A stretch of 27,403 bases of DNA from an uncultured Sphingobacteriales bacterium (GCA_946887085.1 CAMPKG010000004.1:1-27403); one strand, 5' to 3'; shown: positions 10,435 through 19,042, counted from the stretch's first letter. Translations and numbers: made by a program. The notes: generated from the sequence alone by a model not told the origin.

Positions 10435-12210
10435 ATGTCTCAAAAGCTGTCTTTTTTCAATTTGTCTTTAAAAAAGGCGCTTGACGCGGAGCCTGACGGC
10501 TTTATCAGGGCTCGGGTCAGCATTGTATTTACCATCCTTGTTTTTAGTCTGTTCAAGGCATCTTTCACTCTTGCTTCCTCTGTCGCTGCCGGCCAGGAAA
10601 TGCAAAGCTCGAGGGCGATAGTTGGTCTCATAATGTACCTGGCACTTACAAAATTGTTGCTGTCGCGGCCCGGACTGATACAAGTTATCGCGCACGCTAT
10701 GCTTTGCGCGGGCCTGATACTGGTGTGGAGCAATATCTTTCTATATATACATAAACTAAACCTGGTCACGCTTCAGTTTGTGTTTATGATAGTTTTAAGT
10801 GGCTTTTATACCCTTGGCGGCAGAGCAGGTTTGTTTTATTCTATAATGGGCGTGGCCCCGGTTGTAATTGCCGTTCTTCTTGGTGAGAATATCAATATCT
10901 ATTCCACCGACACTGTTGCCGAACTTGCGTCGCCGGGATCGGAAATATTGATCATTCTCAATTTCATTACGATCATTATCGCGCATTATCTTTTTTTTAA
11001 GGCATTCAAAAACAATGTCAGGGAGAAGGAGAAGTTGAATGGGCAACTGCGCCAATCAGTCGAAGAGGCGACGAGGCTTGCGTTATCCAGGTCTAATTTT
11101 CTTTCAACCATGTCGCACGAGTTGCGCACGCCGTTGAATGCTGTCATTGGGACTACGGAACTTCTGATAAAAGATAAGCCGGAAGAGCGACAGCAGGAGA
11201 ATCTCAGAATATTGCAGTCCTCCGCTGTAGACTTACTTTCACTCATTAACAATGTTCTTGACTTCAACAAGATCGATTCAGAAAAACTGGAGTTGGAAAA
11301 GCTCCCCGTTAATCTTGGCGAGCTGGTGCAAAACGTATGCGCAGCGCTAAAAGTGCGGGCCACAGGAAAAGGCCTTGACCTTTCTGTGGAAATTGACGAG
11401 CGCCTGAAGGGCATCTATTTCTCAACAGACCCCACACGTCTATCCCAGGTACTTTATAACCTGGTGGGTAACGCAGTTAAGTTTACGGACAAGGGTAAGG
11501 TATCCGTGGTGCTGTTTTGCGGCGATATAAACGAGGCTGAAGCAAAAATCAGTTTCTCCGTAGAAGATACCGGGATAGGTATCAGCGGTGATAAACACGA
11601 GGCGATCTTTGATGTATTTGCGCAGGCCGAATCGCATGTGACCCGTAAGTACGGGGGCACAGGCCTGGGGTTGCCCATAGTAAAACAGCTGTTGATGCTT
11701 TTTAACAGTAAAATTGAACTGGAGAGTATTCCGGGCGAAGGAAGCAAATTTTACTTTACCCTACAGCTTCAAATAGCATCTGTGCGTGCTATTTCTGAGC
11801 GCGAGCTGGTCATGGCCGGCACCGATGCTGTGGACCTGGGGCATTTGCGCCTGCTTATTGCCGAAGACAATGAGATCAACAGGATGATCATAAAAAAACA
11901 ATTAGCAACATTTAATGTGGACCCGGTTATCGTTGAAAATGGAGCGATCGCTTATGAGCGGTGGCTTAGGGAAGATTTTGACGCGGTAATACTGGATCTG
12001 CATATGCCGATTGCCGATGGTTATGAAACCGTGAAAAAAATTCGCGCTTATAGTGAGGTGGCTAAGGCAAGTACACAGGTAATTGCATTTACAGCGTCTG
12101 TAAATGAACGCGAGCAATTGGTAGAAGCCGGATTCGATGACTTCCTGTATAAACCGGCTAATATCAAAGATCTCCGGGAGAAACTGGAAGTAATTTCGAA
12201 GAAGCGCTGA
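10435..12210 (+). CDS. Hybrid sensor histidine kinase / response regulator
   Basis: This 591-residue hybrid kinase has about six N-terminal membrane helices (about 26-200) without a large sensor loop, so it probably senses an intramembrane or cytoplasmic cue. A HisKA domain follows with SHELRTPLNAVIG and phospho-acceptor His228, then a HATPase domain with NLVGNAVKFTDKG (N box), DTGIGI (G1) and GGTGLGLPIVK (G2). The C-terminal receiver domain begins at LRLLIAEDNEINR and has phospho-acceptor Asp521 in ILDLHMPIADGY and the lysine of LYKPA. No separate output regulator is adjacent. The gene stands alone and ends at a strong terminator. Confidence 0.95.
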   Translation: MSQKLSFFNLSLKKALDAEPDGFIRARVSIVFTILVFSLFKASFTLASSVAAGQEMQSSRAIVGLIMYLALTKLLLSRPGLIQVIAHAMLCAGLILVWSNIFLYIHKLNLVTLQFVFMIVLSGFYTLGGRAGLFYSIMGVAPVVIAVLLGENINIYSTDTVAELASPGSEILIILNFITIIIAHYLFFKAFKNNVREKEKLNGQLRQSVEEATRLALSRSNFLSTMSHELRTPLNAVIGTTELLIKDKPEERQQENLRILQSSAVDLLSLINNVLDFNKIDSEKLELEKLPVNLGELVQNVCAALKVRATGKGLDLSVEIDERLKGIYFSTDPTRLSQVLYNLVGNAVKFTDKGKVSVVLFCGDINEAEAKISFSVEDTGIGISGDKHEAIFDVFAQAESHVTRKYGGTGLGLPIVKQLLMLFNSKIELESIPGEGSKFYFTLQLQIASVRAISERELVMAGTDAVDLGHLRLLIAEDNEINRMIIKKQLATFNVDPVIVENGAIAYERWLREDFDAVILDLHMPIADGYETVKKIRAYSEVAKASTQVIAFTASVNEREQLVEAGFDDFLYKPANIKDLREKLEVISKKR

Positions 12211-12243
12211 TACTATCGGTTGCTTAGAGGAACTATATTATTT

Positions 12244-12270
12244 AAAAGCCGCACAAAATGTGCGGCTTTT
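12244..12270. terminator. Bidirectional rho-independent terminator
   Basis: A perfect 12-base-pair hairpin (AAAAGCCGCACA pairing with TGTGCGGCTTTT, loop AAA) has a T-rich end on both strands. It lies between the convergent sensor-kinase gene and the cupin gene and serves both. Confidence 0.93.
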
Positions 12271-12280
12271 ATGGTGTTGT

Positions 12281-12817
12281 TTACGGAGCATTTTTGAATT
12301 TCTTAAATGCGCCGGTAATTTTCCCAATGGTGTGTAAGACTGGAAATGCTATCCGTTTGACCGGAGTCGGTATTTCCATGATGTCGAACTCTGACCTGTA
12401 TCTGCGTAACAGAAAAACGCTGTCCATCATCGCGGGGCGGTGGTTTTTGCTGGCTTTTGCAGACTTGAATATCTCGGTGATAAAATATTCAAAGTTGTAT
12501 ATCGGCCAGATGCGTCCCGTGCCCTTTAAAGGGATTTCACCGGCATTCCAGAATTTATGTGCAATGCCAGCTTCAAACAATACTGTTTCACCGGCTTTAT
12601 AATAACGTGGTTCTTCTCCGGCTATTTGCGTACCCATATAACCCTCAAGTATCGTGATCTCTTCATGTTGCTTATGATGTACATGCATAGGCGGCCCGCT
12701 TCTAGGCTGCACCAGATTGTCCGCGATCATACATTCGATACCATCTTTTACATCCGGGCCCACAAAAGTCAGCTCTTCACCAAAGCCGTTGTCGATCGTT
12801 ATTGGATACTTTGTCAT
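12281..12817 (-). CDS. Cupin-domain protein
   Basis: This 178-residue protein carries a single cupin fold. The first metal-binding motif is in PPMHVHHKQHEEITILEG (His45, His47, Glu52), and the second includes His87 in AGIAHKFWNAG. A C-terminal helical extension of about 80 residues with a weakly hydrophobic end follows. Metal and substrate are unknown. It follows the membrane protein at 12819 with one base between stop and start, and GGAGG lies 8 bases before its ATG inside the end of that upstream gene, unusual for a Bacteroidota translation start. It belongs to the operon controlled by the TetR operators at 13308-13352. Confidence 0.85.
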   Translation of the reverse strand: MTKYPITIDNGFGEELTFVGPDVKDGIECMIADNLVQPRSGPPMHVHHKQHEEITILEGYMGTQIAGEEPRYYKAGETVLFEAGIAHKFWNAGEIPLKGTGRIWPIYNFEYFITEIFKSAKASKNHRPAMMDSVFLLRRYRSEFDIMEIPTPVKRIAFPVLHTIGKITGAFKKFKNAP

Positions 12818-12818
12818 C

Positions 12819-13289
12819 TTATGCCTCCTTTATTGTTGGTTTTGTGAGAGATGATAACAATAGGTAAGCCAGGGCCGCCATCACAAATAGCCTGGCGATA
12901 CTCAGCTTTTCCCACATGCCTGCCCGTCCCTGAAGATCGCTGTCTATGGAAGTGCTGTACTCGGTATTGATTATTGCCATCAGTTCCGGTACAAAATAGA
13001 TAAATGTAATGATGAGCACAAAAACGTAGATAATCAACACGGTGGCTATACTTCTGAATCTTGGTGTTTTTCTATGAACGATCAGCGCCGCAGTAAGTAA
13101 AACGAGCGTTAAGGGATGGATCGGTATCCAGAAGGGCCCGCTATTAAGCCCGTAAGAGCCCTGGAACATACTGAGCGAGACGGGTGGGGCAGCCACCCAT
13201 TGTGGTACCATTGTCAAATGTTCATAGGTGCCTCCACCTATGATGATAACGAATGCAATACATGCAAATGTCAGAATAAAGTTTTTCAT
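12819..13289 (-). CDS. Four-helix membrane protein, DUF1772-like
   Basis: This is about 156 residues from the preferred ATG at 13289, directly before the first helix; the longer frame to 13316 begins inside the operator region. Four membrane helices are predicted: about 3-21, 55-72, 82-105 and 133-150. The spacing of GGTYEHLTMVPQW near the start and WEKLSIARL near the end is reminiscent of DUF1772 (anthrone-oxygenase-like) proteins, but the match is weak. It is the first gene of the operon with the cupin and is divergent from the TetR gene. Confidence 0.6.
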   Translation of the reverse strand: MKNFILTFACIAFVIIIGGGTYEHLTMVPQWVAAPPVSLSMFQGSYGLNSGPFWIPIHPLTLVLLTAALIVHRKTPRFRSIATVLIIYVFVLIITFIYFVPELMAIINTEYSTSIDSDLQGRAGMWEKLSIARLFVMAALAYLLLSSLTKPTIKEA

Positions 13290-13303
13290 TTCCTGTTTTT
13301 TAT

Positions 13304-13352
13304 TATTTTTGGTCAATGCCCAAAATTATGATGATTTTGGTCATTGACCAAA
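13304..13352. promoter_or_regulatory. Divergent promoters with paired TetR operators
   Basis: TTTGGTCATTGACCAAA (13336-13352) is a perfect 8-1-8 palindrome. TTTGGTCAATGCCCAAA (13308-13324) is the same site with one mismatch, centred 28 bases away. Minus-strand promoter: TAATTTTG at 13328-13321, with TTG at 13351-13349 and a 20-base spacer. Plus-strand core: TATTTTTG at 13304-13311. The sites cover core elements of both promoters, consistent with TetR repressing itself and the membrane/cupin operon. Confidence 0.8.
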
Positions 13353-13361
13353 TTAAAATTT

Positions 13362-13988
13362 ATGAAAGGAACAAAAGACATCATTTTGGCCAAGGCGCTG
13401 GATATGTTCAATGAAAAAGGAATTGAGTATGTCGGTATGCGGGAGCTCGCTGCCGAACTGGGTTTGCGGATTGGGAACATCACTTACTATTTCCCAACGA
13501 AGGACGACCTGGTATTCGCAATATCGCAGGAGTATTCTGCGTCAAATACAGAGATACATTCCACGATGGCGGTAAACAGCCTTTATGATTTCCTGGCCAA
13601 GTGCAAAAAATTGTTTGAGAACGGCGTACGCTATCGTTGCCTGATGCTAAGCATGGTGCATGTGATGGAACAGAACCAGATGGTAGCAGAAAGCTATAAA
13701 AAGGTGGCGCGGGCGAGACAATCCAGTATAGCGGAGCTGATCAGAACACTGAAGGAAGGCAAATATATTGATATAGGCGATGATGATGTTGAATGGTTCC
13801 TGGTATCAATCAACAGCCTGATCGGCAGATTTTGGTTCTCGGAAGCGGCGCTTGTTACCAGGCGGAATAAGCTGGATACCTATATAGCGTATTATTTGAA
13901 AATCCAGGTGCTGCTTTTCAAGCCTTATGCTACAAAGAAGGGGTTAAGTGATCTGGAACGCTTCGTTAGCCACGAGCAACTTAATTAA
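13362..13988 (+). CDS. TetR-family regulator
   Basis: This 208-residue regulator has an N-terminal TetR helix-turn-helix: IILAKALDMFNEKGIEYVGMRELAAELGL followed by the recognition part RIGNITYYFPTKDDLVFAI. The helical ligand-binding domain that follows has no recognisable effector signature. A TTG at 13344 is in frame but lies in the centre of the operator palindrome, so the ATG at 13362 is chosen. The divergent membrane/cupin operon is its likely target. A hairpin terminator follows its stop. Confidence 0.93.
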   Translation: MKGTKDIILAKALDMFNEKGIEYVGMRELAAELGLRIGNITYYFPTKDDLVFAISQEYSASNTEIHSTMAVNSLYDFLAKCKKLFENGVRYRCLMLSMVHVMEQNQMVAESYKKVARARQSSIAELIRTLKEGKYIDIGDDDVEWFLVSINSLIGRFWFSEAALVTRRNKLDTYIAYYLKIQVLLFKPYATKKGLSDLERFVSHEQLN

Positions 13989-13997
13989 TGGAAGAAT

Positions 13998-14020
13998 AAA
14001 GCCGCTTTTTTTGCGGCTTT
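13998..14020. terminator. Rho-independent terminator after the TetR gene
   Basis: AAAGCCGC pairs with GCGGCTTT around a seven-T loop. It lies 9 bases after the TetR stop and 4 bases before the stop of the convergent M56 gene, so it can act on both. Confidence 0.85.
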
Positions 14021-14024
14021 ATCA

Positions 14025-15566
14025 CTAACAGCCTTGTATTTGTGCAAGCCTGGCTTTATGATCTTTAACTATTATTTCATAGCTGCCCGGCGTTGTTCTT
14101 ACGTTTATCGGTTTCCCGTCTTTAACAGCAGGTTTGAATCTTATTTGTTCGGAAAGGATTTTTTTCAGTCTGTTATCTATTGATTGCTTAAGATCCTGGC
14201 CGATCAGGGGCCATCTTTCGTACGACGACATTGATATTCTAAGGCCCTCTACCTCATAGTAAGCAAGTTTGCCGTCATAGTCTACCACCATCTTGTCAAC
14301 CTGCAAGGCATAACCGCCGTCTTCAAGTTTGTCCAGGTCATCCTTCAGCGCATTGAACAGGTACTCATATATGCCTTTTGCAGAACCATCCAGTACCGGA
14401 AGGGAATAGTTTTTTTCCGCATCACCGAGCATGTACTGTTCTTCATTTCCAAAAATATGCTGGCCGTTGATGGAAACGGGCATAATATCAGACTTTACAG
14501 TATACCATTTTTGTATACCTGTTAGCGGGTCCTTTATCAGGACTGAATCAGGAAGCGTAGTATAGCTGAGCAATCTTTTTTGTTGTTCCATGGTCTCACG
14601 ATATTCATAAGGAATAACCTTCAAACTCCCGAACTCAATTTCGTTGCCATTGAACTTCACTTTGTTATTGCCTGATCTTATACCGGAGAAGGACGTTTGC
14701 GTGCAGAATACTACAAGCAGTAATACCAGCGGAAGGGTAGCGGAGTATTTCAGCAACCGGTTAGCGGCGCTTTTTTCGCGTGTAAGCATAACTATCCTGT
14801 TTTTTATAGGTGAATAATTGAAACGATGAGTAAGTATCGGGGAGTTGCGTAATATACTTTGTTCCACTAAGAAGTTTCCGTATGTCGACGAACTGCTGCC
14901 GGCGGCTGTGTCGGCCTGGAATTCGTGTATCATCCGGAGTCTTCTGTAGTAAAGATGGACAAGCGGGTGAAACCAGAACACAATACGGAGCATAATAAAC
15001 AACAGATTATCCAGCGAATGCAGTCTTTTACCATGCTCTCTTTCATGGGCTATCAAGAGCTGCCATTGTTCATCGCTGTATGCGGTTCTGGCGCTAATAA
15101 ATATTGTGTCGAAAAAGGAGAAGGGACTGTGTGTTTTGCCGGTTTCTATTAATTGATAGCCATTTTCAGCACCCCTGGTGCCTGACCTGAATAGCTTCAG
15201 CAGTTTAAAGCAGTCAACCGCAACTATAGCAATGGCAACGAAAACACCTGCGAGGTACAACCCCAGAAGCAGCAGTCCTATGTTGATGCCTGATGCTGTA
15301 TCGGCTGCTTCGATTGTTTGTGCTGACTTGGCATCTAAGACATTCCTGACCTCAATAGTTGCAGCCGTGGGCCGGGATAAAAACTGATGCTCATTTCTAT
15401 TGACAATGTTATTGATCTCAGCAAACGGCAATACGACGCCTGCAAGCAGAGCTATTATAAGGTAAAACCTGTTGGCCTGGTGAAAGGTTTCTTTGCGCAA
15501 CAGAAGGTCAAAAAATACCAGGGCGGTCAGCCAGATGATAGTGGTATTAATGAGGTGCTGTAACAT
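14025..15566 (-). CDS. M56-family (BlaR1/MecR1-like) membrane metallopeptidase
   Basis: This 513-residue protein has N-terminal membrane helices (about 8-23 and 33-50), another near 95-118, and a cytoplasmic zinc-protease domain. The HEREH motif is at 174-178 and the third ligand is probably Glu215 in HEFQAD. A fourth helix near 272-290 leads to an extracytoplasmic C-terminal region of about 220 residues that lacks a penicillin-binding domain. M56 proteins are usually paired with a BlaI/MecI repressor that they cleave. No BlaI gene lies beside this one, but a palindromic site sits in its leader (15593-15610). The peptidase presumably senses a cell-envelope signal. Confidence 0.9.
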   Translation of the reverse strand: MLQHLINTTIIWLTALVFFDLLLRKETFHQANRFYLIIALLAGVVLPFAEINNIVNRNEHQFLSRPTAATIEVRNVLDAKSAQTIEAADTASGINIGLLLLGLYLAGVFVAIAIVAVDCFKLLKLFRSGTRGAENGYQLIETGKTHSPFSFFDTIFISARTAYSDEQWQLLIAHEREHGKRLHSLDNLLFIMLRIVFWFHPLVHLYYRRLRMIHEFQADTAAGSSSSTYGNFLVEQSILRNSPILTHRFNYSPIKNRIVMLTREKSAANRLLKYSATLPLVLLLVVFCTQTSFSGIRSGNNKVKFNGNEIEFGSLKVIPYEYRETMEQQKRLLSYTTLPDSVLIKDPLTGIQKWYTVKSDIMPVSINGQHIFGNEEQYMLGDAEKNYSLPVLDGSAKGIYEYLFNALKDDLDKLEDGGYALQVDKMVVDYDGKLAYYEVEGLRISMSSYERWPLIGQDLKQSIDNRLKKILSEQIRFKPAVKDGKPINVRTTPGSYEIIVKDHKARLAQIQGC

Positions 15567-15592
15567 AGTTGAAATTTAGGTTATCATCCCTG

Positions 15593-15620
15593 TAACGTAA
15601 AATTACGTTATGAAACGTAA
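15593..15620. promoter_or_regulatory. Palindromic operator upstream of the M56 gene
   Basis: TAACGTAA-AA-TTACGTTA (15593-15610) has perfect eight-base arms, and a third ACGTAA follows at 15615-15620. A possible minus-strand promoter lies upstream: AATATTTG at 15632-15625 and TTG at 15653-15651. This places the palindrome just after the expected start site, a repressor position. Confidence 0.55.
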
Positions 15621-15696
15621 TAAGCAAATATTTTTTTGCCTGTCTACAGGCAATTCCTGGTTTTTCTGTTTTTCTTAACAGTGGGTTTTTGTCCAA

Positions 15697-16671
15697 TCAA
15701 TTGATCTTGATAAGGATCTTGCCTTGTACTTTTCCCGAGCCAAAGTATCGAAATGCATCCGCCGTTTGTTCCAGTGCGTAAACCCTGTCGATAAGACTTT
15801 TCAGATTCCCTTCTTCAAATAGTTTTGAAAGCAGGTCGAGGTCTTTCCTCGTCGGCCTGTAGCCCATGATGCCAAGTTTCTTACCCGCGGCTTTTGATAT
15901 CAACGGCCCGAACACCATCAGTTTCAACAACAAACCACCCATCGAGCCACCGATCATTGAGAATGTGCCCCCGTTTTTTAAGGCACGCTTATAGTCGGCA
16001 ATGCGCCTGTGCGCAATGACGTCAAGTATAAGATCATACTGCTTGCCCGTCCTGGTATAGTCTTCTTCCGTATAGTCCATGCAATGCGCAGCACCAAGCG
16101 CACGAAGCATTTCAAATTTCTCTGGCACGTCTACGCAGTCGACCTCCACACCGTAATGTCGCGCATATTGAAGCGCAAGCGATCCCACACCGCCACCTGC
16201 TCCATTGATAAGTATGTGCTGGCCCCGTTTCAGTTCTCCGCCGAAGCGCAATCCCTGCACGGCCAGCAAGCCGGCCTGGGGCAGTGCTGCTGCTTCTTCG
16301 AAACTCATGGCTTGCGGTTTTCTGGCCAGTAATTTTGCCGGCACTGAAATATATTCTGCAAAACCGCCAAATCCGCTTTCTGCTACATCGCCAAAAACTT
16401 CATCGCCGCGGTTGAAATCGGTAACACCTGTACCAACTGATTCTACCACGCCGGCAATATCTGCGCCCAGTACTTTATGCTTAGGTTTGATAAGGCCGCC
16501 GATCAGCCGTACCAGAAACTGCTTGCCGCAAAGCAGGTCCCAATCCCATGAATTGATCGAGGCTGCATGAACACGTACCAATACTTGTCCGGGTTTCGGC
16601 GAGGGCTTTTCGATCTCGGTAAGTTCCAGGGCTTCAGGTGTTCCGTAGCTGTGATAGACGATCGCTTTCAT
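15697..16671 (-). CDS. Zinc-free MDR oxidoreductase (quinone-reductase-like)
   Basis: This 324-residue protein belongs to the medium-chain dehydrogenase/reductase superfamily. The N-terminal GroES-like domain contains GADIAGVVESVG and GDEVFG; the Rossmann domain contains INGAGGGVGSLALQYAR, the glycine-rich NAD(P)H site. Zinc ligands are missing, so it belongs to the quinone oxidoreductase or enoyl-reductase branch rather than zinc alcohol dehydrogenases. It ends with the conserved GSGKVQGKILIKI. The natural substrate is unknown. TTACGTAA lies 12 bases before its start, echoing the operator of the M56 gene. Confidence 0.9.
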   Translation of the reverse strand: MKAIVYHSYGTPEALELTEIEKPSPKPGQVLVRVHAASINSWDWDLLCGKQFLVRLIGGLIKPKHKVLGADIAGVVESVGTGVTDFNRGDEVFGDVAESGFGGFAEYISVPAKLLARKPQAMSFEEAAALPQAGLLAVQGLRFGGELKRGQHILINGAGGGVGSLALQYARHYGVEVDCVDVPEKFEMLRALGAAHCMDYTEEDYTRTGKQYDLILDVIAHRRIADYKRALKNGGTFSMIGGSMGGLLLKLMVFGPLISKAAGKKLGIMGYRPTRKDLDLLSKLFEEGNLKSLIDRVYALEQTADAFRYFGSGKVQGKILIKIN

Positions 16672-16682
16672 AATTGCATGTA

Positions 16683-16690
16683 TTACGTAA
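16683..16690. promoter_or_regulatory. TTACGTAA palindrome before the MDR gene
   Basis: A perfect eight-base palindrome lies 12 bases upstream of the MDR start and carries the same ACGTAA core as the three copies at 15593-15620. It may be a second site of the same regulator. Chance occurrence is quite possible for so short a word. Confidence 0.3.
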
Positions 16691-16753
16691 ACAAGTTAAA
16701 TGTTATTAGCGGGACTGCCATTCAAATTATTGCTGTTTTAGTAAGTTTACAGT

Positions 16754-18223
16754 ATGCGGATGTTGAGATACCTCGTTTTGCTTTTTGCAGCGCAGTTTTT
16801 TGCCGGCGACATGTTGGGACAGGAATTGCCTCGAAATGGTTCAGAGCTTCACTACCGGTTGATAAGATTCGTCGTTCCTCGGGTGGTTGACGCCGATAAC
16901 TACAAGCTGGAGGTCTTTGACAATTTTCAGGGGGCAGACGTACCGCGCGATGTAAAAGCGATTGTCAATACTACGTCGACGACGAATAGTTTTGTAGCTA
17001 CGGTTCCTGCATTCGGCAGGGGATATGCATGGAAAATTAAATGGTTACGTGGCAAAAAACAAATTGGCTCTACTCCGCTGTATAGGTTTACAGTTAAGCC
17101 CAACCCGTTTGCAGATACGTCGATAGCGCGTTTCAGGATAGTAAAGAATGCAGAGAAATACGAGGACATGTTTGTGTTTTTTGACAATACACGTTCGCTG
17201 CACAATATGAAAGGTGAACCTGTCTGGTTTTTACCCGTTATCCAGGGCGTTACAGATAGTTCAGTGGGTATCATCCGCGATCTCAAACTTACCAAAGACG
17301 GTACGATCACTTTTTTGAGCACAAAGAATATCCACGAAATAAGTTACGATGGAAATATATTATGGTCAGGACCTGATGATGGCCTCGTCAGCGGCGACAC
17401 AACAGAAAATTATCATCACCAGGTGACAAAACTCTCCAACGGGCATTACATGACCATCGGCGACAAGATGGTACCCAACAGTGTGCTTACCGGCGAGGCG
17501 CCTGCGAAAGACGCTGCAACTGCAAACCAGGCGCGCACTGCCTGTGGAACCGTTATAGAGTACGATAAGGAAGGTAAAGTGTTATGGACCTGGAATTCTT
17601 GCGACTATCTCAAACAGGGAGACGCCGTTACCCATTTTAACGCGTTTTATTTCGACGAAGCGAGGAAGACTGTATACACAAGCTATCGCAACATAAGCAG
17701 GGTAGTGAAAGCTGCTTATCCTTCGGGGGCCGTCCTGGCGCTTTACGGCGACGATCTTTATAATACCGGGAAGATTCAGGGCAAGGGTATGTTTTACTCA
17801 CAGCATAATGTAGGCGTAAACAAGAAGGGCGATATGGTCCTGTTCAATAATAATTACCAGATGCAGAGCGCGGATGTGCAAATGAACAAAAGATCGGTGC
17901 CCACGGTAGCTATTTTTAGAGAACCCATTGCGATAGGTGATACATTGCAGAAGATATGGGAGTTTAGAACCGATATTGACACATTTGTGGTACCTATGTC
18001 ATCGGGTGGTGGAAGTGTGCAGGAATTGGAGGAGGGCGACTACCTGGTGTGTGCCGGCCTGCCCGGTCGCGTGTTTATTGTTTCGGACGATAAAAAAGTA
18101 CTGTGGAATGTTTTGGTGTCGCAACTGGAAAAAGGGAAATGGGGGCCCGCCTCTGTATACCGTGTGAGCCCGGTTAGAAAAAATGATCTTGAAAAATTAT
18201 TGCCTCGCGGGCTCTCTGAATAG
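16754..18223 (+). CDS. Exported arylsulfotransferase (ASST)-like protein
   Basis: This 489-residue protein starts with a signal peptide (LRYLVLLFAAQFFAGDMLGQ). An Fn3-like N-terminal domain (about 25-118) precedes a beta-propeller-like region. Arylsulfotransferase signatures are present: ENYHHQVTKLSNGHYMTIG, KEGKVLWTWNSCDYL with HFNAF, and YSQHNVGVNKKGDMVLFNN, which supply the conserved histidines of the PAPS-independent enzymes. A periplasmic location is likely. Donor and acceptor are unknown, and many ASST-like proteins in Bacteroidota are uncharacterised. Two ATGs lie two codons apart; the first is used here. The next gene starts eight bases after its stop. Confidence 0.85.
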   Translation: MRMLRYLVLLFAAQFFAGDMLGQELPRNGSELHYRLIRFVVPRVVDADNYKLEVFDNFQGADVPRDVKAIVNTTSTTNSFVATVPAFGRGYAWKIKWLRGKKQIGSTPLYRFTVKPNPFADTSIARFRIVKNAEKYEDMFVFFDNTRSLHNMKGEPVWFLPVIQGVTDSSVGIIRDLKLTKDGTITFLSTKNIHEISYDGNILWSGPDDGLVSGDTTENYHHQVTKLSNGHYMTIGDKMVPNSVLTGEAPAKDAATANQARTACGTVIEYDKEGKVLWTWNSCDYLKQGDAVTHFNAFYFDEARKTVYTSYRNISRVVKAAYPSGAVLALYGDDLYNTGKIQGKGMFYSQHNVGVNKKGDMVLFNNNYQMQSADVQMNKRSVPTVAIFREPIAIGDTLQKIWEFRTDIDTFVVPMSSGGGSVQELEEGDYLVCAGLPGRVFIVSDDKKVLWNVLVSQLEKGKWGPASVYRVSPVRKNDLEKLLPRGLSE

Positions 18224-18231
18224 AAGTAACT

Positions 18232-19002
18232 ATGAAAATTGCTACTTATAATGTCAACGGAGTGAACGGGCGTTTGCCGGTATTGCTTCGCTGGCTCGAA
18301 GAATCGAAGCCAGATATCGTTTGTCTCCAGGAGTTGAAGGCGCCGGAAGAGAAATTTCCGAAGGACGATATCAATAACGCCGGTTATGAGGCAATATGGC
18401 ACGGACAAAAAAGCTGGAATGGCGTAGCCATACTTTCAAGAGTTGGAAAGATCAGTGAAGTGTGCCGGGCTTTACCGGGCGATCCTGAAGATATGCATAG
18501 CAGGTACATTGAAGCCGAGGTGGAGGGTATTACTGTAGGTTGTCTCTACCTGCCAAATGGAAATCCCGCGCCGGGCCCCAAATTTGACTATAAATTGAGC
18601 TGGTTTGAGCGGTTGACAGCACATGCAGCAGGTTTGTATGCTTCGGGCAACCCTGTGGTCTTAACAGGTGACTATAATGTAATGCCAACGGAACAGGATG
18701 TATATAAACCGGAAAGATGGGTGAATGACGCGCTTTTCCGGCCCGAGACCCGGGAAGCATTCAGAAAGTTAATGGCACAGGGATGGACTGACGCCATCAG
18801 GCATCTCTATCCTTCCGTTACCATCTATACATTTTGGGACTATTTCAGGAATGCGTATGAGCGAAATGCAGGGCTGCGCATAGACCATTTCCTGTTGAGT
18901 CCCGACCTGAGGCCAAAGTTGAGGAGCGCAGGGGTAGACCGGCATGTCAGAGGATGGGAAAAATCCAGCGACCATGCCCCTGTCTGGATAGAACTTGAAT
19001 GA
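18232..19002 (+). CDS. xthA: Exodeoxyribonuclease III / AP endonuclease
   Basis: This 256-residue enzyme hydrolyses 3' ends of duplex DNA and cuts at abasic sites in base-excision repair. The family catalytic residues are in place: Asn7 in TYNVNGVNGR, Glu34 in CLQELKAPEE, the GDYNVMPTEQDVY segment with the Asp/Asn pair, RIDHFLLSP, and the final SSDHAPVW with the catalytic His. Length matches E. coli exonuclease III (about 268). It is soluble and cytoplasmic. The preceding gene stops eight bases before its start; the lasso-like locus follows after 40 bases. Confidence 0.95.
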   Translation: MKIATYNVNGVNGRLPVLLRWLEESKPDIVCLQELKAPEEKFPKDDINNAGYEAIWHGQKSWNGVAILSRVGKISEVCRALPGDPEDMHSRYIEAEVEGITVGCLYLPNGNPAPGPKFDYKLSWFERLTAHAAGLYASGNPVVLTGDYNVMPTEQDVYKPERWVNDALFRPETREAFRKLMAQGWTDAIRHLYPSVTIYTFWDYFRNAYERNAGLRIDHFLLSPDLRPKLRSAGVDRHVRGWEKSSDHAPVWIELE

Positions 19003-19042
19003 CTTTCGCTTATTTGCATTTAATTTGCGGCGTACCTGTAAT

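Noticed and set aside
15636..15653. Perfect seven-base hairpin TTGCCTG-TCTA-CAGGCAA as a terminator for the MDR gene
   Set aside because: In the direction of that gene it is followed by As, not Ts, so it lacks the U-tract. It could be a protein site or chance.
18995..19042. TTG start for the HPr-kinase-like gene overlapping xthA
   Set aside because: The extra 16 residues have no family resemblance and overlap the xthA stop; the ATG at 19043 starts the conserved region.
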